Assembly: GCF_029589055.1 (NCBI RefSeq)
Contig: NZ_JARQZP010000003.1
Coordinates: 1,736,001 to 1,800,000 of the forward strand
Direction: 5' to 3'
Source: Vibrio hannami
GTDB taxonomy: Bacteria > Pseudomonadota > Gammaproteobacteria > Enterobacterales > Vibrionaceae
Length of the DNA stretch: 64,000 nt
Numbering within the stretch: the stretch's first letter is position 1; every line of letters starts with the position of its first letter. Both the position numbers and the translations under genes were made by a program. This document shows, piece by piece, positions 34,817 to 44,018 of the stretch. The notes beneath the pieces were generated by a model. It was not told the origin of the DNA. It saw nothing but the letters and a program-made list of their open reading frames with translations, and did no database searches.

Positions 34817-36710
34817 ACTTCTGAACCGAATGATATCTTGTTGCCATTTGGTACAAGATATCTTGGGTCTCTTCAACCGATTTCTTGTTGTTGAATAACT
34901 GGCTGATCGCATCAATTACTTGACCGTGTATTTCTGAAGGTAGTGCCTGGTGAAAGTTGAAAGAAGGTATTAGCGAGCCTTGTTTAGCCAGTGCCATCGA
35001 CTTTTTTGCACAAGGGTTAAATTTCTGGTCTGAAATATCCAGACGAGCTGGAATAGCCCCTTTCCTTAAGCTGAATGCCTCTTGCACATCTTTGTTCATG
35101 ATGATGTTTGCCAGCTGCTTTTGTCCTTCGATATTGATGCTGCTGGCTTTGGGAAAGGCGAACGCATCGGAATTAACAAGAAACAGGTTTTCTGTGTTGG
35201 GAACGGGTTTGCATAAGAAACCATTTTCACCATACGGAATGTTTTCCGCCATAAAAAAGCCATTAACCCAGTCGCCCATAAAATTAATAGCGGCTTCCCC
35301 TTTAGAAACCATTCTGGCTGCTTCAAGCCAGTCTCTGTCTTGTTTGTTTCTATCGGTATATTGGCTGATTTTCAGGAACATCTCTAATGTTTCGGTCATG
35401 GTTGAAGAGCTAAAAGCGTCTGGATCCATTTCGATCAGCGCACTTCGGTAGAAGTCTGCTCCCCCCACGCTCAATACCAGCGATTCAAATAAAGTACCCT
35501 CATGCCAGCTATAGCCTCCAATGGCGACCGGAACAAAGCCTGCTTGTTTGATCTGTTCCGCAGCAACGAAAAAAGTCTCCCATGTAGTGGGGAGCGATGC
35601 GTTCGATTTTTCGAATACTTTAGGGTTTAACCACATCCAGTTAACTCTTTGCATATTCACAGGCACAGCAACATAATGGCCGTCGTGCTGGATATTGTCG
35701 TGAATCATTTTTGGCAACAGAGACTGCCAGTTTTCCGAGGTAGCAACCTGATCCAGGTTTAGCAATACACCTTTTTGAGCCCACTCCCTGACAGCCGGAC
35801 CACCATAAGTCTGAATGGCATGTGGAATCCTGTTCAGCTTTAAGCGAGAGCGTAGGACCTGAGTCATGTTGCCACCGGCTCCTCCTTCAAATGTGTAATC
35901 TATCCAGGTGTAGCCTTTTGCTTCCATTTCATTTCGATAGACGTTTATTAGTTCTTTTTCTGAACCAAACGTCCACCAGTGAGCAACTTCTATGATTTTT
36001 CCTGAACGTTGAATTTCATCATATGCATCGTCTAACTCGTGGATGTATTTGGGGTCGGTTCCCTTGCTGGCCGCAATATAGAGATCATGCGAAGAGTCAA
36101 GTGAAAGGGGAAGTTTGACAAACTGGTTAAGGCTCAGCTTGTGGTTGGAGCTTCTGTTATACGTGTCGATAAGGTGGCTGAACACAAGTTCATCCGCTGC
36201 GATTAGATCTATTCTGTTGCTATCCAGTTTGAGGATATTCTGAGTACCTTCAGTTACCTCTTTCAGGTTGCTGAATCCCAGGCGTTTCAACTCTCGTTCG
36301 GCATAACTACCTCTGACAACACCAATATCGTACGTTCGCACTTCGTCGACTGACTCTGGACGTAAGTTTGTCACCGAGGACTTCTTGAAGAATGAAATCT
36401 TCTGGCTTGTGATTTTTCCTATCCAGTGAAACTTGCGTTCGTTGTCACTATTTCTGGATATCGGATAAACAAGAGTGTTGGGTTTTCTGGAAGCGATAAA
36501 TACCCCTCGTTTTAAGGGGTAAGAAGTAATATCTGTGTTTGTATTAAGCTTTTCGAGCATCAGGTTAACAAACTCAGTGGCATAGCCTGCCTGTCGATTG
36601 TCCAGCTTCATGCTGTATGGCGGGATGTTGTATGTGACGACACTCAGTGAGTCATTTGCTTGTACACTTTGAAAAAGCAACAGGAAGAAACTTACGATGA
36701 CAATACGCAT
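34803..36710 (-). CDS. Fused double periplasmic binding protein
   Basis: 635 residues from ATG 36710 (AGGAGG upstream); an in-frame ATG at 36755 adds 15 unsupported residues. The signal peptide MRIVIVSFFLLLFQSVQA is followed by two binding modules. Residues about 20-265 are a type-3 solute-binding domain (VVTYNIPPYSMK, ESVDEVRTYDIGVVRGSYAE). Residues about 268-630 are a sugar-type binding protein like GtsA (EVAHWWTFGSEKE, PTTWETFF, HEGTLFESLVLSVGGADFYR, INFMGDWVNGFF). No ABC permease or ATPase is near, and no membrane anchor is visible. It may feed a distant transporter or act as a soluble sensor for a receptor. It lies just downstream of fbp, apparently the same transcript (28-base gap). Confidence 0.82.
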   Translation of the reverse strand: MRIVIVSFFLLLFQSVQANDSLSVVTYNIPPYSMKLDNRQAGYATEFVNLMLEKLNTNTDITSYPLKRGVFIASRKPNTLVYPISRNSDNERKFHWIGKITSQKISFFKKSSVTNLRPESVDEVRTYDIGVVRGSYAERELKRLGFSNLKEVTEGTQNILKLDSNRIDLIAADELVFSHLIDTYNRSSNHKLSLNQFVKLPLSLDSSHDLYIAASKGTDPKYIHELDDAYDEIQRSGKIIEVAHWWTFGSEKELINVYRNEMEAKGYTWIDYTFEGGAGGNMTQVLRSRLKLNRIPHAIQTYGGPAVREWAQKGVLLNLDQVATSENWQSLLPKMIHDNIQHDGHYVAVPVNMQRVNWMWLNPKVFEKSNASLPTTWETFFVAAEQIKQAGFVPVAIGGYSWHEGTLFESLVLSVGGADFYRSALIEMDPDAFSSSTMTETLEMFLKISQYTDRNKQDRDWLEAARMVSKGEAAINFMGDWVNGFFMAENIPYGENGFLCKPVPNTENLFLVNSDAFAFPKASSINIEGQKQLANIIMNKDVQEAFSLRKGAIPARLDISDQKFNPCAKKSMALAKQGSLIPSFNFHQALPSEIHGQVIDAISQLFNNKKSVEETQDILYQMATRYHSVQKFTSE

Positions 36711-36738
36711 TTTTCCTCCTGAAAGTGTATTTGGGTAA

Positions 36739-37737
36739 TTAGGTAAGCATAGCACGTAACTGGTCCATCATTTTGTAGGACCCCGCATAAAATGACGTTC
36801 TCTGATGTAGCTTATTCGGCTTTATATCCAATATGTTAGCAGCGCCATCTGTCGCAATGCCTCCTGCCTGTTCAACTAAAAATGCCATCGGGTTGCATTC
36901 ATAGAGAAGGCGAAGTTTTCCTTGTTTCAACGCCTCTGTTGCCGGGTAGAGATAGATACCACCTTTAAGCAGGTTCCTGTGGATGTCAGCGATCAATGAT
37001 CCGATGTACCTGGATGTATATGGACGGTTCTCTTCAGGTTGGTGTTCCTGACAAAACTTGATGTATTTCTTAACACCAATTGGAAACGCCAGATAGTTCC
37101 CTTCGTTAACAGAGTATGTTGACCCTGATTCTGGCACCTTGATATCCGGATGAGAAAGCAGAAAACTGCCAAGTACCGGATCGTAAGTAAACCCGTTTAC
37201 TCCCGCTCCGGTGGTATAAACAAGTACAGTCGAAGAACCGTAAATCACATAACCTGCCGCAACCTGTTTTCGTCCTATCTGAAGAAAGTCTTCAATGACA
37301 GGTGGCGAACCTGCGGGTGATATACGTTTATAGATAGAAAAAATAGTGCCTACAGAGGCATTAACATCGATATTGGAAGAACCGTCCAGAGGATCGAGTA
37401 GCACTACATATTTAGCATTCTGGTTTAGCTCGCCATTGAATAAAACGGCCTGCTCTTCTTCCTCGCTGGCAATACCACACACCTGATCTCGGCGTTCTAA
37501 CGCGTTTCTGAATACATCGTTAGCGTATAAGTCGAGTTTTTGCTGTTTTTCTCCCTGTACATTTTCATCGCCTGTGTCACCGAATATATCGAGTAAGCCA
37601 GCACGGTTGATCTCCCTGTTTACCACTTTTGCTGCAAGAGCAATAGAGCTCAAAAGTGAAGAAAGCTCACCCGTTGCGTGAGGAAAGTCCTTCTTCCTTT
37701 CAATAATAAATTCACCTAAAGACTGTGAGCCAGGCAT
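36739..37737 (-). CDS. fbp: Fructose-1,6-bisphosphatase, class I
   Basis: 332 residues from ATG 37737, with AGGGGAT just upstream; this matches the E. coli enzyme length exactly. A TTG at 37779 would add 14 residues. Motifs: GIASEEEE, metal-site [10 protein letters not shown] (about 115-124) and [15 protein letters not shown] near the C-terminus. It converts fructose 1,6-bisphosphate to fructose 6-phosphate in gluconeogenesis. Placement inside a sugar-catabolism island, behind the MFS carrier, suggests the pathway releases triose phosphate that must be turned back into hexose, or that the enzyme acts on an analogue. Vibrios normally have a housekeeping fbp elsewhere, so this may be a second copy. 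Confidence 0.92.
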   Translation of the reverse strand: MPGSQSLGEFIIERKKDFPHATGELSSLLSSIALAAKVVNREINRAGLLDIFGDTGDENVQGEKQQKLDLYANDVFRNALERRDQVCGIASEEEEQAVLFNGELNQNAKYVVLLDPLDGSSNIDVNASVGTIFSIYKRISPAGSPPVIEDFLQIGRKQVAAGYVIYGSSTVLVYTTGAGVNGFTYDPVLGSFLLSHPDIKVPESGSTYSVNEGNYLAFPIGVKKYIKFCQEHQPEENRPYTSRYIGSLIADIHRNLLKGGIYLYPATEALKQGKLRLLYECNPMAFLVEQAGGIATDGAANILDIKPNKLHQRTSFYAGSYKMMDQLRAMLT

Positions 37738-37776
37738 AGTATCCCCTGTATTAAATTGATGATTGTGAATTTCAGA

Positions 37777-37806
37777 CAAAGAAAAGGCTGGTCGATTGAC
37801 CAGCCT
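37777..37806 (-). terminator. Terminator between MFS and fbp
   Basis: GGCTGGTC / GACCAGCC (37786-37793 and 37798-37805), with TTTTCTTT on the minus strand; partial termination may reduce fbp expression from the MFS promoter. Confidence 0.82.
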
Positions 37807-37824
37807 TGATGAGTGATTTCGATA

Positions 37825-39141
37825 TTAAGCGTTATCTTTCACAGCTGGTGCTGATTCAGCTTTGCTTTTTTTTAATCTGTCAAAGACCCAGATAATTGCG
37901 AAGATCGGCAGGATAACCAGCGGTACCACAGAGATTGCCTGGAACGATTCAACTGACGCGATGCGAGTTACTTCTTGCATCATTTCAGGTGACAGAGATG
38001 CTAGTTTGTCTGCACCGCCAGCTGCTTCTGCACGAGCTGCATCAAAGATTGCGCCCATTTGTGGTAGTACGAACTGGATAGACAGACCGCCTGCAAAGCC
38101 CAGTAGACCAAGAGCTAGTGCGCCACCGTTAGGGAAACGTTCAGTGATGATGCCCTGCATAGTTGGCCACATGTAACATACACCGATACCCCAGATAGTT
38201 GCAGCAAGGAACGCTGGTAGTGGAGAGTCAGCAATACTTAGTGCATAAAGACCAGCAGCAGCGAATACACAGCTTACCGCCATCAGGCCAACAGATGAGA
38301 TGTGCTTAAATACAACACCAGCGAAGTTACGTAGTACGAACATCAGACCACTAACGTAAACCAGTAGAAGAATACCTTTCATACCAACGATGTTAGATAG
38401 TGCAACGTTTACCCACTGGCCTGGTGCTAGTTCTGATGCTGCAGTCAGGAACATACAAGCCCAGAATACCCAGAATAGCGGACGACGAACTAATTCAAGA
38501 ACCATGTCTTTGTAGCTGACGCCATTTGCAACACGCTCTGTTACAGGGAACTCGATACCCAGAGACCATTTCACCATCAGAAGTGCAGGAAGGAATAACA
38601 GAAGAAGGTTAAGCTGCCAAGGCAAGCCAATTGCACTGAATAGTACACCTGCCAGACCACCAACTACGATACCCGCAGGCCACCATGAGTGAAGCACATT
38701 CAAGCGATGAGCTTTCTCTTCAGGGAACAAGGCGGCGATCATCGGGTTCGAGGCGGCTTCTACCGCACCCCAACCTAAACCGGTAAGTAGCAAACTACAC
38801 CAAACAATAACAACCGACATATCAGTAACTGGCATCATTGCTGCTGCAAGCAGGCCAGCTGTACTAGCGATATAACCAAATGCAGATAGAAGAAGCATGC
38901 GCTTCATGCCCATCCAGTCAACCAGCATACTACCGAATAGCAATGTTAGGGCGAAGCCAGTGAAGGTTGCACCAAGTGCTTCACCAACCATAGAAGCAGA
39001 GCTCATGATGTCGATCTTGTCGTAGATATCTGCCTGTAGATCCGGAGCGATGTTTGCGCGAACCGCGAAACCTAAACCTATCATGAAGATAGATAGGTTA
39101 CCGATTCTAAACAATAACTTTTTATTCAGTTCGTTATTCAT
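37825..39141 (-). CDS. MFS transporter, probable sugar or polyol uptake
   Basis: 438 residues, about 12 helices. The cytoplasmic loop 2-3 signature reads LVDWMGMKRMLL, a form of the MFS motif GxxxDRxGRR. It starts at 39141 with AGGAAA upstream. Its promoter (TTTTCA, 16 bases, TATAGT) and the overlapping operator-like TTTTCGAAATGAA match those of the DeoC operon, tying it to the island as the likely carrier for the substrate. It is followed on the same strand by a terminator, then fbp and the fused binding protein. Confidence 0.85.
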   Translation of the reverse strand: MNNELNKKLLFRIGNLSIFMIGLGFAVRANIAPDLQADIYDKIDIMSSASMVGEALGATFTGFALTLLFGSMLVDWMGMKRMLLLSAFGYIASTAGLLAAAMMPVTDMSVVIVWCSLLLTGLGWGAVEAASNPMIAALFPEEKAHRLNVLHSWWPAGIVVGGLAGVLFSAIGLPWQLNLLLLFLPALLMVKWSLGIEFPVTERVANGVSYKDMVLELVRRPLFWVFWACMFLTAASELAPGQWVNVALSNIVGMKGILLLVYVSGLMFVLRNFAGVVFKHISSVGLMAVSCVFAAAGLYALSIADSPLPAFLAATIWGIGVCYMWPTMQGIITERFPNGGALALGLLGFAGGLSIQFVLPQMGAIFDAARAEAAGGADKLASLSPEMMQEVTRIASVESFQAISVVPLVILPIFAIIWVFDRLKKSKAESAPAVKDNA

Positions 39142-39230
39142 AATCCATTTCCTAGTTTGTAGGGTATTTTTGTAAGTTTCTAATTCCGTATTGACGTATT
39201 CAAAATGTGTATTAGAAGAAATTTCGTCAC

Positions 39231-39278
39231 TTCGTTTTCATTTCGAAAATACTATAGATCTATTTTTTTAAATGAAAA
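39231..39278 (-). promoter_or_regulatory. MFS promoter and proposed DeoR operator
   Basis: Minus strand: -35 TTTTCA (39278-39273), 16-base spacer, -10 TATAGT (39256-39251), then TATTTTCGAAATGAAAACGA overlapping it. The block from TATAGT to GAA is nearly identical to that before deoC (47331-47350). Confidence 0.65.
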
Positions 39279-39515
39279 ACACATCTTTTGTATGTTTGTG
39301 TTGCTCGTCATATTTTTTTGTTTCAAAAGCCGTAAAGAGAATAAAAGCGTGATCCAGGACACTAAATGAGCTGCATGCAGGTGATGTTGCGATAAATTAG
39401 CGGTTTTTCGAGCAAATAAACGATGGTGAGTGGCTGAGGAATTTACAGATAGAGAGTTAAAAAGGAAAAATAGGTAACAATTTTTACAGTGTAAAACTGA
39501 GTAGAGTGAGTTTTT
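39279..39515. other. Middle of the MFS-galM divergent region
   Basis: AT-rich, no supported gene. A CTGCATGCAG palindrome lies near 39371. Open frames here have no ribosome sites. Confidence 0.35.
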
Positions 39516-39521
39516 TATGAC

Positions 39522-39562
39522 TTTAGTCAAAAGAATATGAAAATATAATTTTCGATATAAAA
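39522..39562 (+). promoter_or_regulatory. galM promoter and operator-like sequence
   Basis: -10 TATAAT at 39544-39549 with a weak TTTAGT -35 about 16 bases upstream, directly followed by TTTTCGATATAAA, which resembles the operator placed after the -10 box at the MFS and deoC promoters. Confidence 0.45.
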
Positions 39563-39606
39563 ATAATGTGTACACTAAATCTTGATAATAAAAATGTCAG
39601 GTTATA

Positions 39607-39684
39607 CCGCTCACGTAAGTGGATTTTTGTTGGGAAGCAGCAACCATCATCCCGATGACATGCAGATGGTTGCTGCATTTTTTT
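39607..39684 (+). terminator. Two tandem terminator-like hairpins in the galM leader
   Basis: Hairpin A: CCGCT / AGTGG (39607-39611, 39618-39622) then ATTTTTG. Hairpin B: GCAGCAACCATC / GATGGTTGCTGC (39637-39648, 39665-39676), 12 perfect pairs, then ATTTTTTT. They lie between the predicted promoter and galM, so they form an attenuator or end a small RNA of about 120 bases. Confidence 0.75.
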
Positions 39685-39729
39685 CAATATCTGACAAATC
39701 ACAACTTTCGAGAATTAAGAGGGATGAAT

Positions 39730-40785
39730 ATGACGGTCGACTTAGCTAAAACGATGATTCAAGGTCCGGCATACGATGGTAAACCAGCACAAGTCTATGA
39801 ACTAAGAAATGCTAATGGCATGGTTGTAACATTTATGGATATTGGAGCTACCTGGCTAAGCTGCAAATTACCGTTGGATGGCGGAGAAAAAGAAGTGTTG
39901 CTCGGTGTTGGCAATATGACCGACTTCAAAGAGCACACAACTTACCTTGGAGCTACGGTAGGCAGATTTGCAAACCGTATTGCTGGTGGTCGTTTTAGTA
40001 TCGGTGAGAAAAGTTATCAGACCCCGCTTAATCAGGGAGAAAACATACTTCATGGCGGCCCTGAAGGTTTTAACAAAAGACGCTGGGATGTCGCGGATAT
40101 ATGTTCGAACAGTATTTTGTTTGTGCTGGTTTCGCCGGATGGCGATCAGGGATTCCCAGGCGAGGTGAATGCAACAGTTACCTATACGTTGACCAACGAC
40201 AATGAAGTAAGTATTCGCTACACAGCAACAACCGATAAACCAACACCTATCAACCTAACGAATCATGCATACTTTAATCTGGAAGATGCGGAATCAGGAA
40301 GCGATTGTAGAGAGCACAAGGTAAAAATAAACGCGAGATATTACCTTCCAACGGATGCTGCTGGTATCCCGTTAGGTGAGTTTGATGCGGTAAAAAATAC
40401 CAACTTCGACTTCATGGAATCGAAACCTATTAGTCGCGACTTCTTGAAAGATGAAGAGCAAGTGAATGCAAAAGGGTACGATCACTCTTTCATTTTTAAC
40501 CCTCTAAGAGATGTTAAAGAACCAATTGTTGAAGTAGAAAACAGAGATGGTTCTGTTTCGATGCAAGTTTTCACAGATAAGCCAGCTATGCAGTTTTATA
40601 CCGGTAACTGGAATAGTGGTACACCAAGACGTATTGGTGGGATGTACGAAGATTATTCCGGCTTTGCGCTAGAAACTCAGTTCTTGCCTGATGCTCCAAA
40701 CCATCCGGAGTGGCCTCAGCCTAACTCCGTACTAAATCCGGGCGAGGTTTATCAGTATAAAACAAGATACAAATTCTCTTTCTAG
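39730..40785 (+). CDS. galM: Aldose 1-epimerase (galactose mutarotase-like)
   Basis: 351 residues from ATG 39730, with AAGAGGG 6 bases upstream; ATG 39724 is too close to that site. Blocks: YLGATVGRFANRI (about 68-80), GENILHGGPEGFN with the first catalytic-type His (about 97-109), NLTNHAYFNLE with the second His (about 174-184) and C-terminal ALETQFLPDAPNHPEWP with the catalytic Glu. It interconverts alpha and beta anomers of a free aldose, which fits a pathway starting from a non-phosphorylated sugar. Its leader carries strong terminator hairpins. It is named by family; the true sugar may differ from galactose. Confidence 0.85.
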   Translation: MTVDLAKTMIQGPAYDGKPAQVYELRNANGMVVTFMDIGATWLSCKLPLDGGEKEVLLGVGNMTDFKEHTTYLGATVGRFANRIAGGRFSIGEKSYQTPLNQGENILHGGPEGFNKRRWDVADICSNSILFVLVSPDGDQGFPGEVNATVTYTLTNDNEVSIRYTATTDKPTPINLTNHAYFNLEDAESGSDCREHKVKINARYYLPTDAAGIPLGEFDAVKNTNFDFMESKPISRDFLKDEEQVNAKGYDHSFIFNPLRDVKEPIVEVENRDGSVSMQVFTDKPAMQFYTGNWNSGTPRRIGGMYEDYSGFALETQFLPDAPNHPEWPQPNSVLNPGEVYQYKTRYKFSF

Positions 40786-40804
40786 TTTGATTCCGCTATC
40801 TTAA

Positions 40805-40831
40805 CCAAGATTCGACAATGTCGAATCTTGG
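40805..40831. terminator. galM terminator with embedded IclR-type palindrome (site 3)
   Basis: A 27-bp near-continuous palindrome, CCAAGATTCGACA paired with TGTCGAATCTTGG around one base, followed by TCTCTTCTTT. Its centre (40811-40825) is TTCGACAATGTCGAA, identical to the 15 bases at 52181-52195. One sequence may serve as both a galM terminator and an operator for the SDR gene downstream. Confidence 0.65.
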
Positions 40832-40914
40832 TCTCTTCTTTCCCTCAATTCGATAAAACCTGTCCGGGTGACATTACTATTACTCCGAAACGAACATTAA
40901 CTTTGGAGTCTGAT

Positions 40915-41607
40915 ATGTCTACTGTTCTAATTACTGGCGCTAATCGTGGTTTAGGGCTTGAGTTTGTGCGTCAATACGTACAGCAAGGCTGGCAAGTACT
41001 GGCGGCATGCCGTTCTCCGGAAAGTGCAATTGAATTGAGTGAACTGGCGTCACAATCAAGAAAGGTAGAGCTTCTGACTCTGGATGTGACTAAAGAGCTG
41101 GAGATCAACGCACTAGCAGACACTTTGCAGGGACGCGCTATCGATCATTTAATCCTTAATGCTGGGGTTCTGGGAGAAGATTGTGCAAAACTAGGTGAGA
41201 TGACTCAAGCGAAATGGCTGGAAGTACTTACCATCAACACTGTTGCACCTGCGCTTTTGATTCAGGCTCTTAGAAACAATGTTGCTGCAAGTGAGCTTAA
41301 AACCATCGTCGGTATTTCAACGCGTGTTGCGAGTATTGGAGACAATGGATCTGGCAATATGTACAGCTACCGTACTTCGAAAGCTGCGCTAAACCAGATT
41401 CTGGTTTCTGCGGCACAAAATCTCCGTGAAGATGGGGTGAAAACGTTGGCTATCCATCCTGGATGGGTTCAGACGGATATGGGTGGTAAAGACGCGACAT
41501 TTACAGCAGAAGAGAGTGTATCTGGTATCGTAAAAGTCGCGGAGAGTCTTACACTTGAAGAGTCAGGCAGTTTCCGCGTGTTTGATGGTTCATCTGTTGA
41601 ATGGTAA
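40915..41607 (+). CDS. Short-chain dehydrogenase/reductase
   Basis: 230 residues from ATG 40915 (TTGGAG upstream). NAD(P)-binding TGANRGLGLEF (about 7-17), NAG in ILNAGVLG, catalytic Ser region GISTRVAS, and the YxxxK pair in YRTSKAALNQ. It belongs to the C-factor-like single-domain SDRs that act on carbonyl/hydroxyl pairs. It follows the operator/terminator palindrome and is probably co-transcribed with the ABM-domain gene 59 bases downstream. A redox step on the island's substrate is plausible but not shown. Confidence 0.85.
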   Translation: MSTVLITGANRGLGLEFVRQYVQQGWQVLAACRSPESAIELSELASQSRKVELLTLDVTKELEINALADTLQGRAIDHLILNAGVLGEDCAKLGEMTQAKWLEVLTINTVAPALLIQALRNNVAASELKTIVGISTRVASIGDNGSGNMYSYRTSKAALNQILVSAAQNLREDGVKTLAIHPGWVQTDMGGKDATFTAEESVSGIVKVAESLTLEESGSFRVFDGSSVEW

Positions 41608-41666
41608 TAGTTAGCCCAAGTAGGAATAATAAAATTGTCGTATAAACAATAAGTTGGTAGGTATAA

Positions 41667-41963
41667 ATGAAAAGTGAAGTTAATCTGTTGGTGACACTAC
41701 GCTCTACAGAAGACAAAGTAGAAGAAGTTAAAGAAATACTGGGTACGCTATGTAGGCTGAGCCGTGAGGAAGAAGGATGCCTTGAGTACCGATCTGCGAA
41801 AGCAGAGGGAGAGCCTACTTTTTATATTAAAGAGTGCTGGGCCGATGAAGCATCTTTGAAAGCCCATGAGCAAACTACTCATTTTCTAGAGTGTGGTCCA
41901 AAACTGGGCGCTTCCTGTTCATCGGTAGAGATTAAACGTGTGAACTGGGAGTCTGTTCTTTAA
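41667..41963 (+). CDS. ABM-domain protein (YgiN-like putative quinol monooxygenase)
   Basis: 98 residues forming one dimeric ferredoxin-like domain: NLLVTLRSTEDKVEEVKEIL, SREEEGCLEYRSAKAEGEPT, FYIKECWADEASLKAHEQT and HF. The E-C-W and H-E-x-x-x-HF positions are typical of antibiotic-biosynthesis-monooxygenase proteins. These oxidise quinols or act as small-molecule scavengers without cofactors. Downstream of the SDR gene, same strand. Its link to sugar use is only by position. Confidence 0.82.
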   Translation: MKSEVNLLVTLRSTEDKVEEVKEILGTLCRLSREEEGCLEYRSAKAEGEPTFYIKECWADEASLKAHEQTTHFLECGPKLGASCSSVEIKRVNWESVL

Positions 41964-41973
41964 TTGCTCTTTC

Positions 41974-42003
41974 TCGGCTAGTGCGCTCCATGTGCTAGTC
42001 GAG
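41974..42003 (+). terminator. Hairpin after ABM gene
   Basis: CTCGGCTAG / CTAGTCGAG with wobble pairing; weak T tail, so termination is tentative. Confidence 0.45.
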
Positions 42004-42122
42004 TCGTTACTTTCCTCTATTTTCACTTCTCTTTTCCGCCAAAAATTATAGAGATATCAGCAAAACACTCAAATCTATTCCTATACTTTTAAGTAACAAT
42101 AAACATAGGATTACTGGACATT

Positions 42123-44012
42123 ATGAGCGCTAGAAACAAACTACTACTATCTACTGGGGTTTTAATCGCGGTTATTGTTGCGGTTCTCTCAGTACTTGCA
42201 TACAGCCAGATTAGTTCATCTTCAACCAGAGATTACCGAAGTAGCCTATCTAACAAATCTTTTCTTATTTCAAAAGCTGTTGAAGGGAAAGTTGAGAGTT
42301 ATTTCATTGCGCTTGAAAGCCTTGGTGTAGCTCTCGATGTTAATAACGGTAGTGTTGTTATTGATGATAAATCTCTGGATTTGCTAGTAGATAACAAAAA
42401 CCGAATGAAGGTGCTGAACTTCTTTATCGGTATGCCTGATGGAACCACTTATGATGCAGCGAATCGCGGTGTTATCCCTAATTTTAATGCCAAGCAGAAA
42501 CAACGTGAGTGGTTTATCAAAGGTATGTCTGGAGCTCCAAGAACCGTGACAAATCCGTTTTTAGCCACCACGGGCGATTTAACGATGGCTATAGTTACGC
42601 CATTAACGCAAAGCGGCAAAATTGTCGCGGTTATTGGTATGAGCTTAAAGATGAGTGATATCACCGATTTTGTGAATGAGCTTTCCCCGGAAAGAAATCT
42701 TTTTGTAGCTCGTGAAGACGGATTTCTTATGGCCGCTGCTAATGCGGATGATGTGGGTGAGAACCTGTATGACTTAAGACCAACATACAAACAATATGCT
42801 AATCAGGATACCAGTGAGCACTCCTATACGGTACCCGATCGGGGTGACTTTTATGGTGTTTCTACAAAAATTAAGTCTCTGGGGTGGACGGTATGGGCAT
42901 GGGCGAAGTGGGATGACATAAACGCGACCTCTGACTCTGCGGTCAAAACAAACATGATTTCAGGGCTGATTTTTATTGTTTTGGGTGTAGCAGGTGTTTA
43001 TTACCTGATCACCGTACTTATGTACAAACCAATTGGTGGCGAGCCAAAAGAGATTAAAAAGCTGGTCGATCGTATTGCTAATGGTGATCTGACCAATATT
43101 CCTCAGGAGAATGAGCAAACAGAGGGTGTTTACCGCTCGACACTCAAGATGGCGAATAGCCTGAAAGGGATAATCTCAGATATCAACGCGTCTTCCAGCG
43201 ATCTGTTAAAGGCTTCTACCCAACTTGGTGAGTCATCTACAAAAGTAGGCGGGGCATCTAAGTCTCAGATGATGCAGCTTGAGCAAGTTGCTACGGCAAT
43301 GAATGAGATGACTGTAACCGTTGCAGAAGTCGCGAAAAATGCTGTAGAAGCGTCTAATTCATCAGATCAAGCCAGTGCCAGTTCCCAGCAGGGCCTCGCG
43401 GTTGTTAGTCAAATGAACCAGCAAATTACCAGGTTGGTTGAAGATATCGGTCATGTGCAAGAGGTGATTTCTAATGTCCAGACCGAAACAGAGAATGTGG
43501 GTGGTATTCTGGATGTAATAAGAGGAATTGCTGACCAGACTAACTTGTTAGCACTTAACGCGGCAATAGAGGCCGCTCGGGCAGGTGATCACGGTAGAGG
43601 CTTTGCTGTTGTTGCCGATGAAGTGCGAACGCTGGCAACAAAAACGCAGGAGAGTACCAACGAGATACAGGCAATGATCGAGGCACTTCAGGAGCAAGCC
43701 TCTCGCTCTGTAAGCCTAATGACAGAGAATGCTTCCAGTGCAGAGCAGACGTTAAGTAAATCTTCTGAAGCTAGCGAATCACTCGATCTTATTGAACAGA
43801 GAATTCGTCTGATCCAGGAGATGAACAATCAGATAGCGACAGCTGCAGAAGAACAGTCTAGTGTGACGGCTGACATCAACGAGAATGTGGTCACTGTTAA
43901 TGACCTCGCTGCCAGCACTGCTAGTGACGTTCAGGAGAATGTGAGCACGGCAGATAAGCTGAATAGCATGGCGACTAGCTTACGTGAAGCTGTAAAAATG
44001 TTCCGGGTGTAA
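42123..44012 (+). CDS. Methyl-accepting chemotaxis protein with dCache-type sensor
   Basis: 629 residues. TM1 is at about residues 9-28 and TM2 at about 281-303. The periplasmic domain has double-Cache features: [51 protein letters not shown] and [16 protein letters not shown], then a second smaller module. HAMP-like and signalling regions follow, with [20 protein letters not shown]. Seven bases after its stop begins a periplasmic binding-protein gene, so receptor and binding protein may work together. Confidence 0.9.
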   Translation: MSARNKLLLSTGVLIAVIVAVLSVLAYSQISSSSTRDYRSSLSNKSFLISKAVEGKVESYFIALESLGVALDVNNGSVVIDDKSLDLLVDNKNRMKVLNFFIGMPDGTTYDAANRGVIPNFNAKQKQREWFIKGMSGAPRTVTNPFLATTGDLTMAIVTPLTQSGKIVAVIGMSLKMSDITDFVNELSPERNLFVAREDGFLMAAANADDVGENLYDLRPTYKQYANQDTSEHSYTVPDRGDFYGVSTKIKSLGWTVWAWAKWDDINATSDSAVKTNMISGLIFIVLGVAGVYYLITVLMYKPIGGEPKEIKKLVDRIANGDLTNIPQENEQTEGVYRSTLKMANSLKGIISDINASSSDLLKASTQLGESSTKVGGASKSQMMQLEQVATAMNEMTVTVAEVAKNAVEASNSSDQASASSQQGLAVVSQMNQQITRLVEDIGHVQEVISNVQTETENVGGILDVIRGIADQTNLLALNAAIEAARAGDHGRGFAVVADEVRTLATKTQESTNEIQAMIEALQEQASRSVSLMTENASSAEQTLSKSSEASESLDLIEQRIRLIQEMNNQIATAAEEQSSVTADINENVVTVNDLAASTASDVQENVSTADKLNSMATSLREAVKMFRV

Positions 44013-44018
44013 CTTCAC

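Noticed and set aside
39252..39575. 107-codon open frame on the minus strand between MFS and galM
   Set aside because: Covers two promoters, composition follows AT-rich DNA, no ribosome site.
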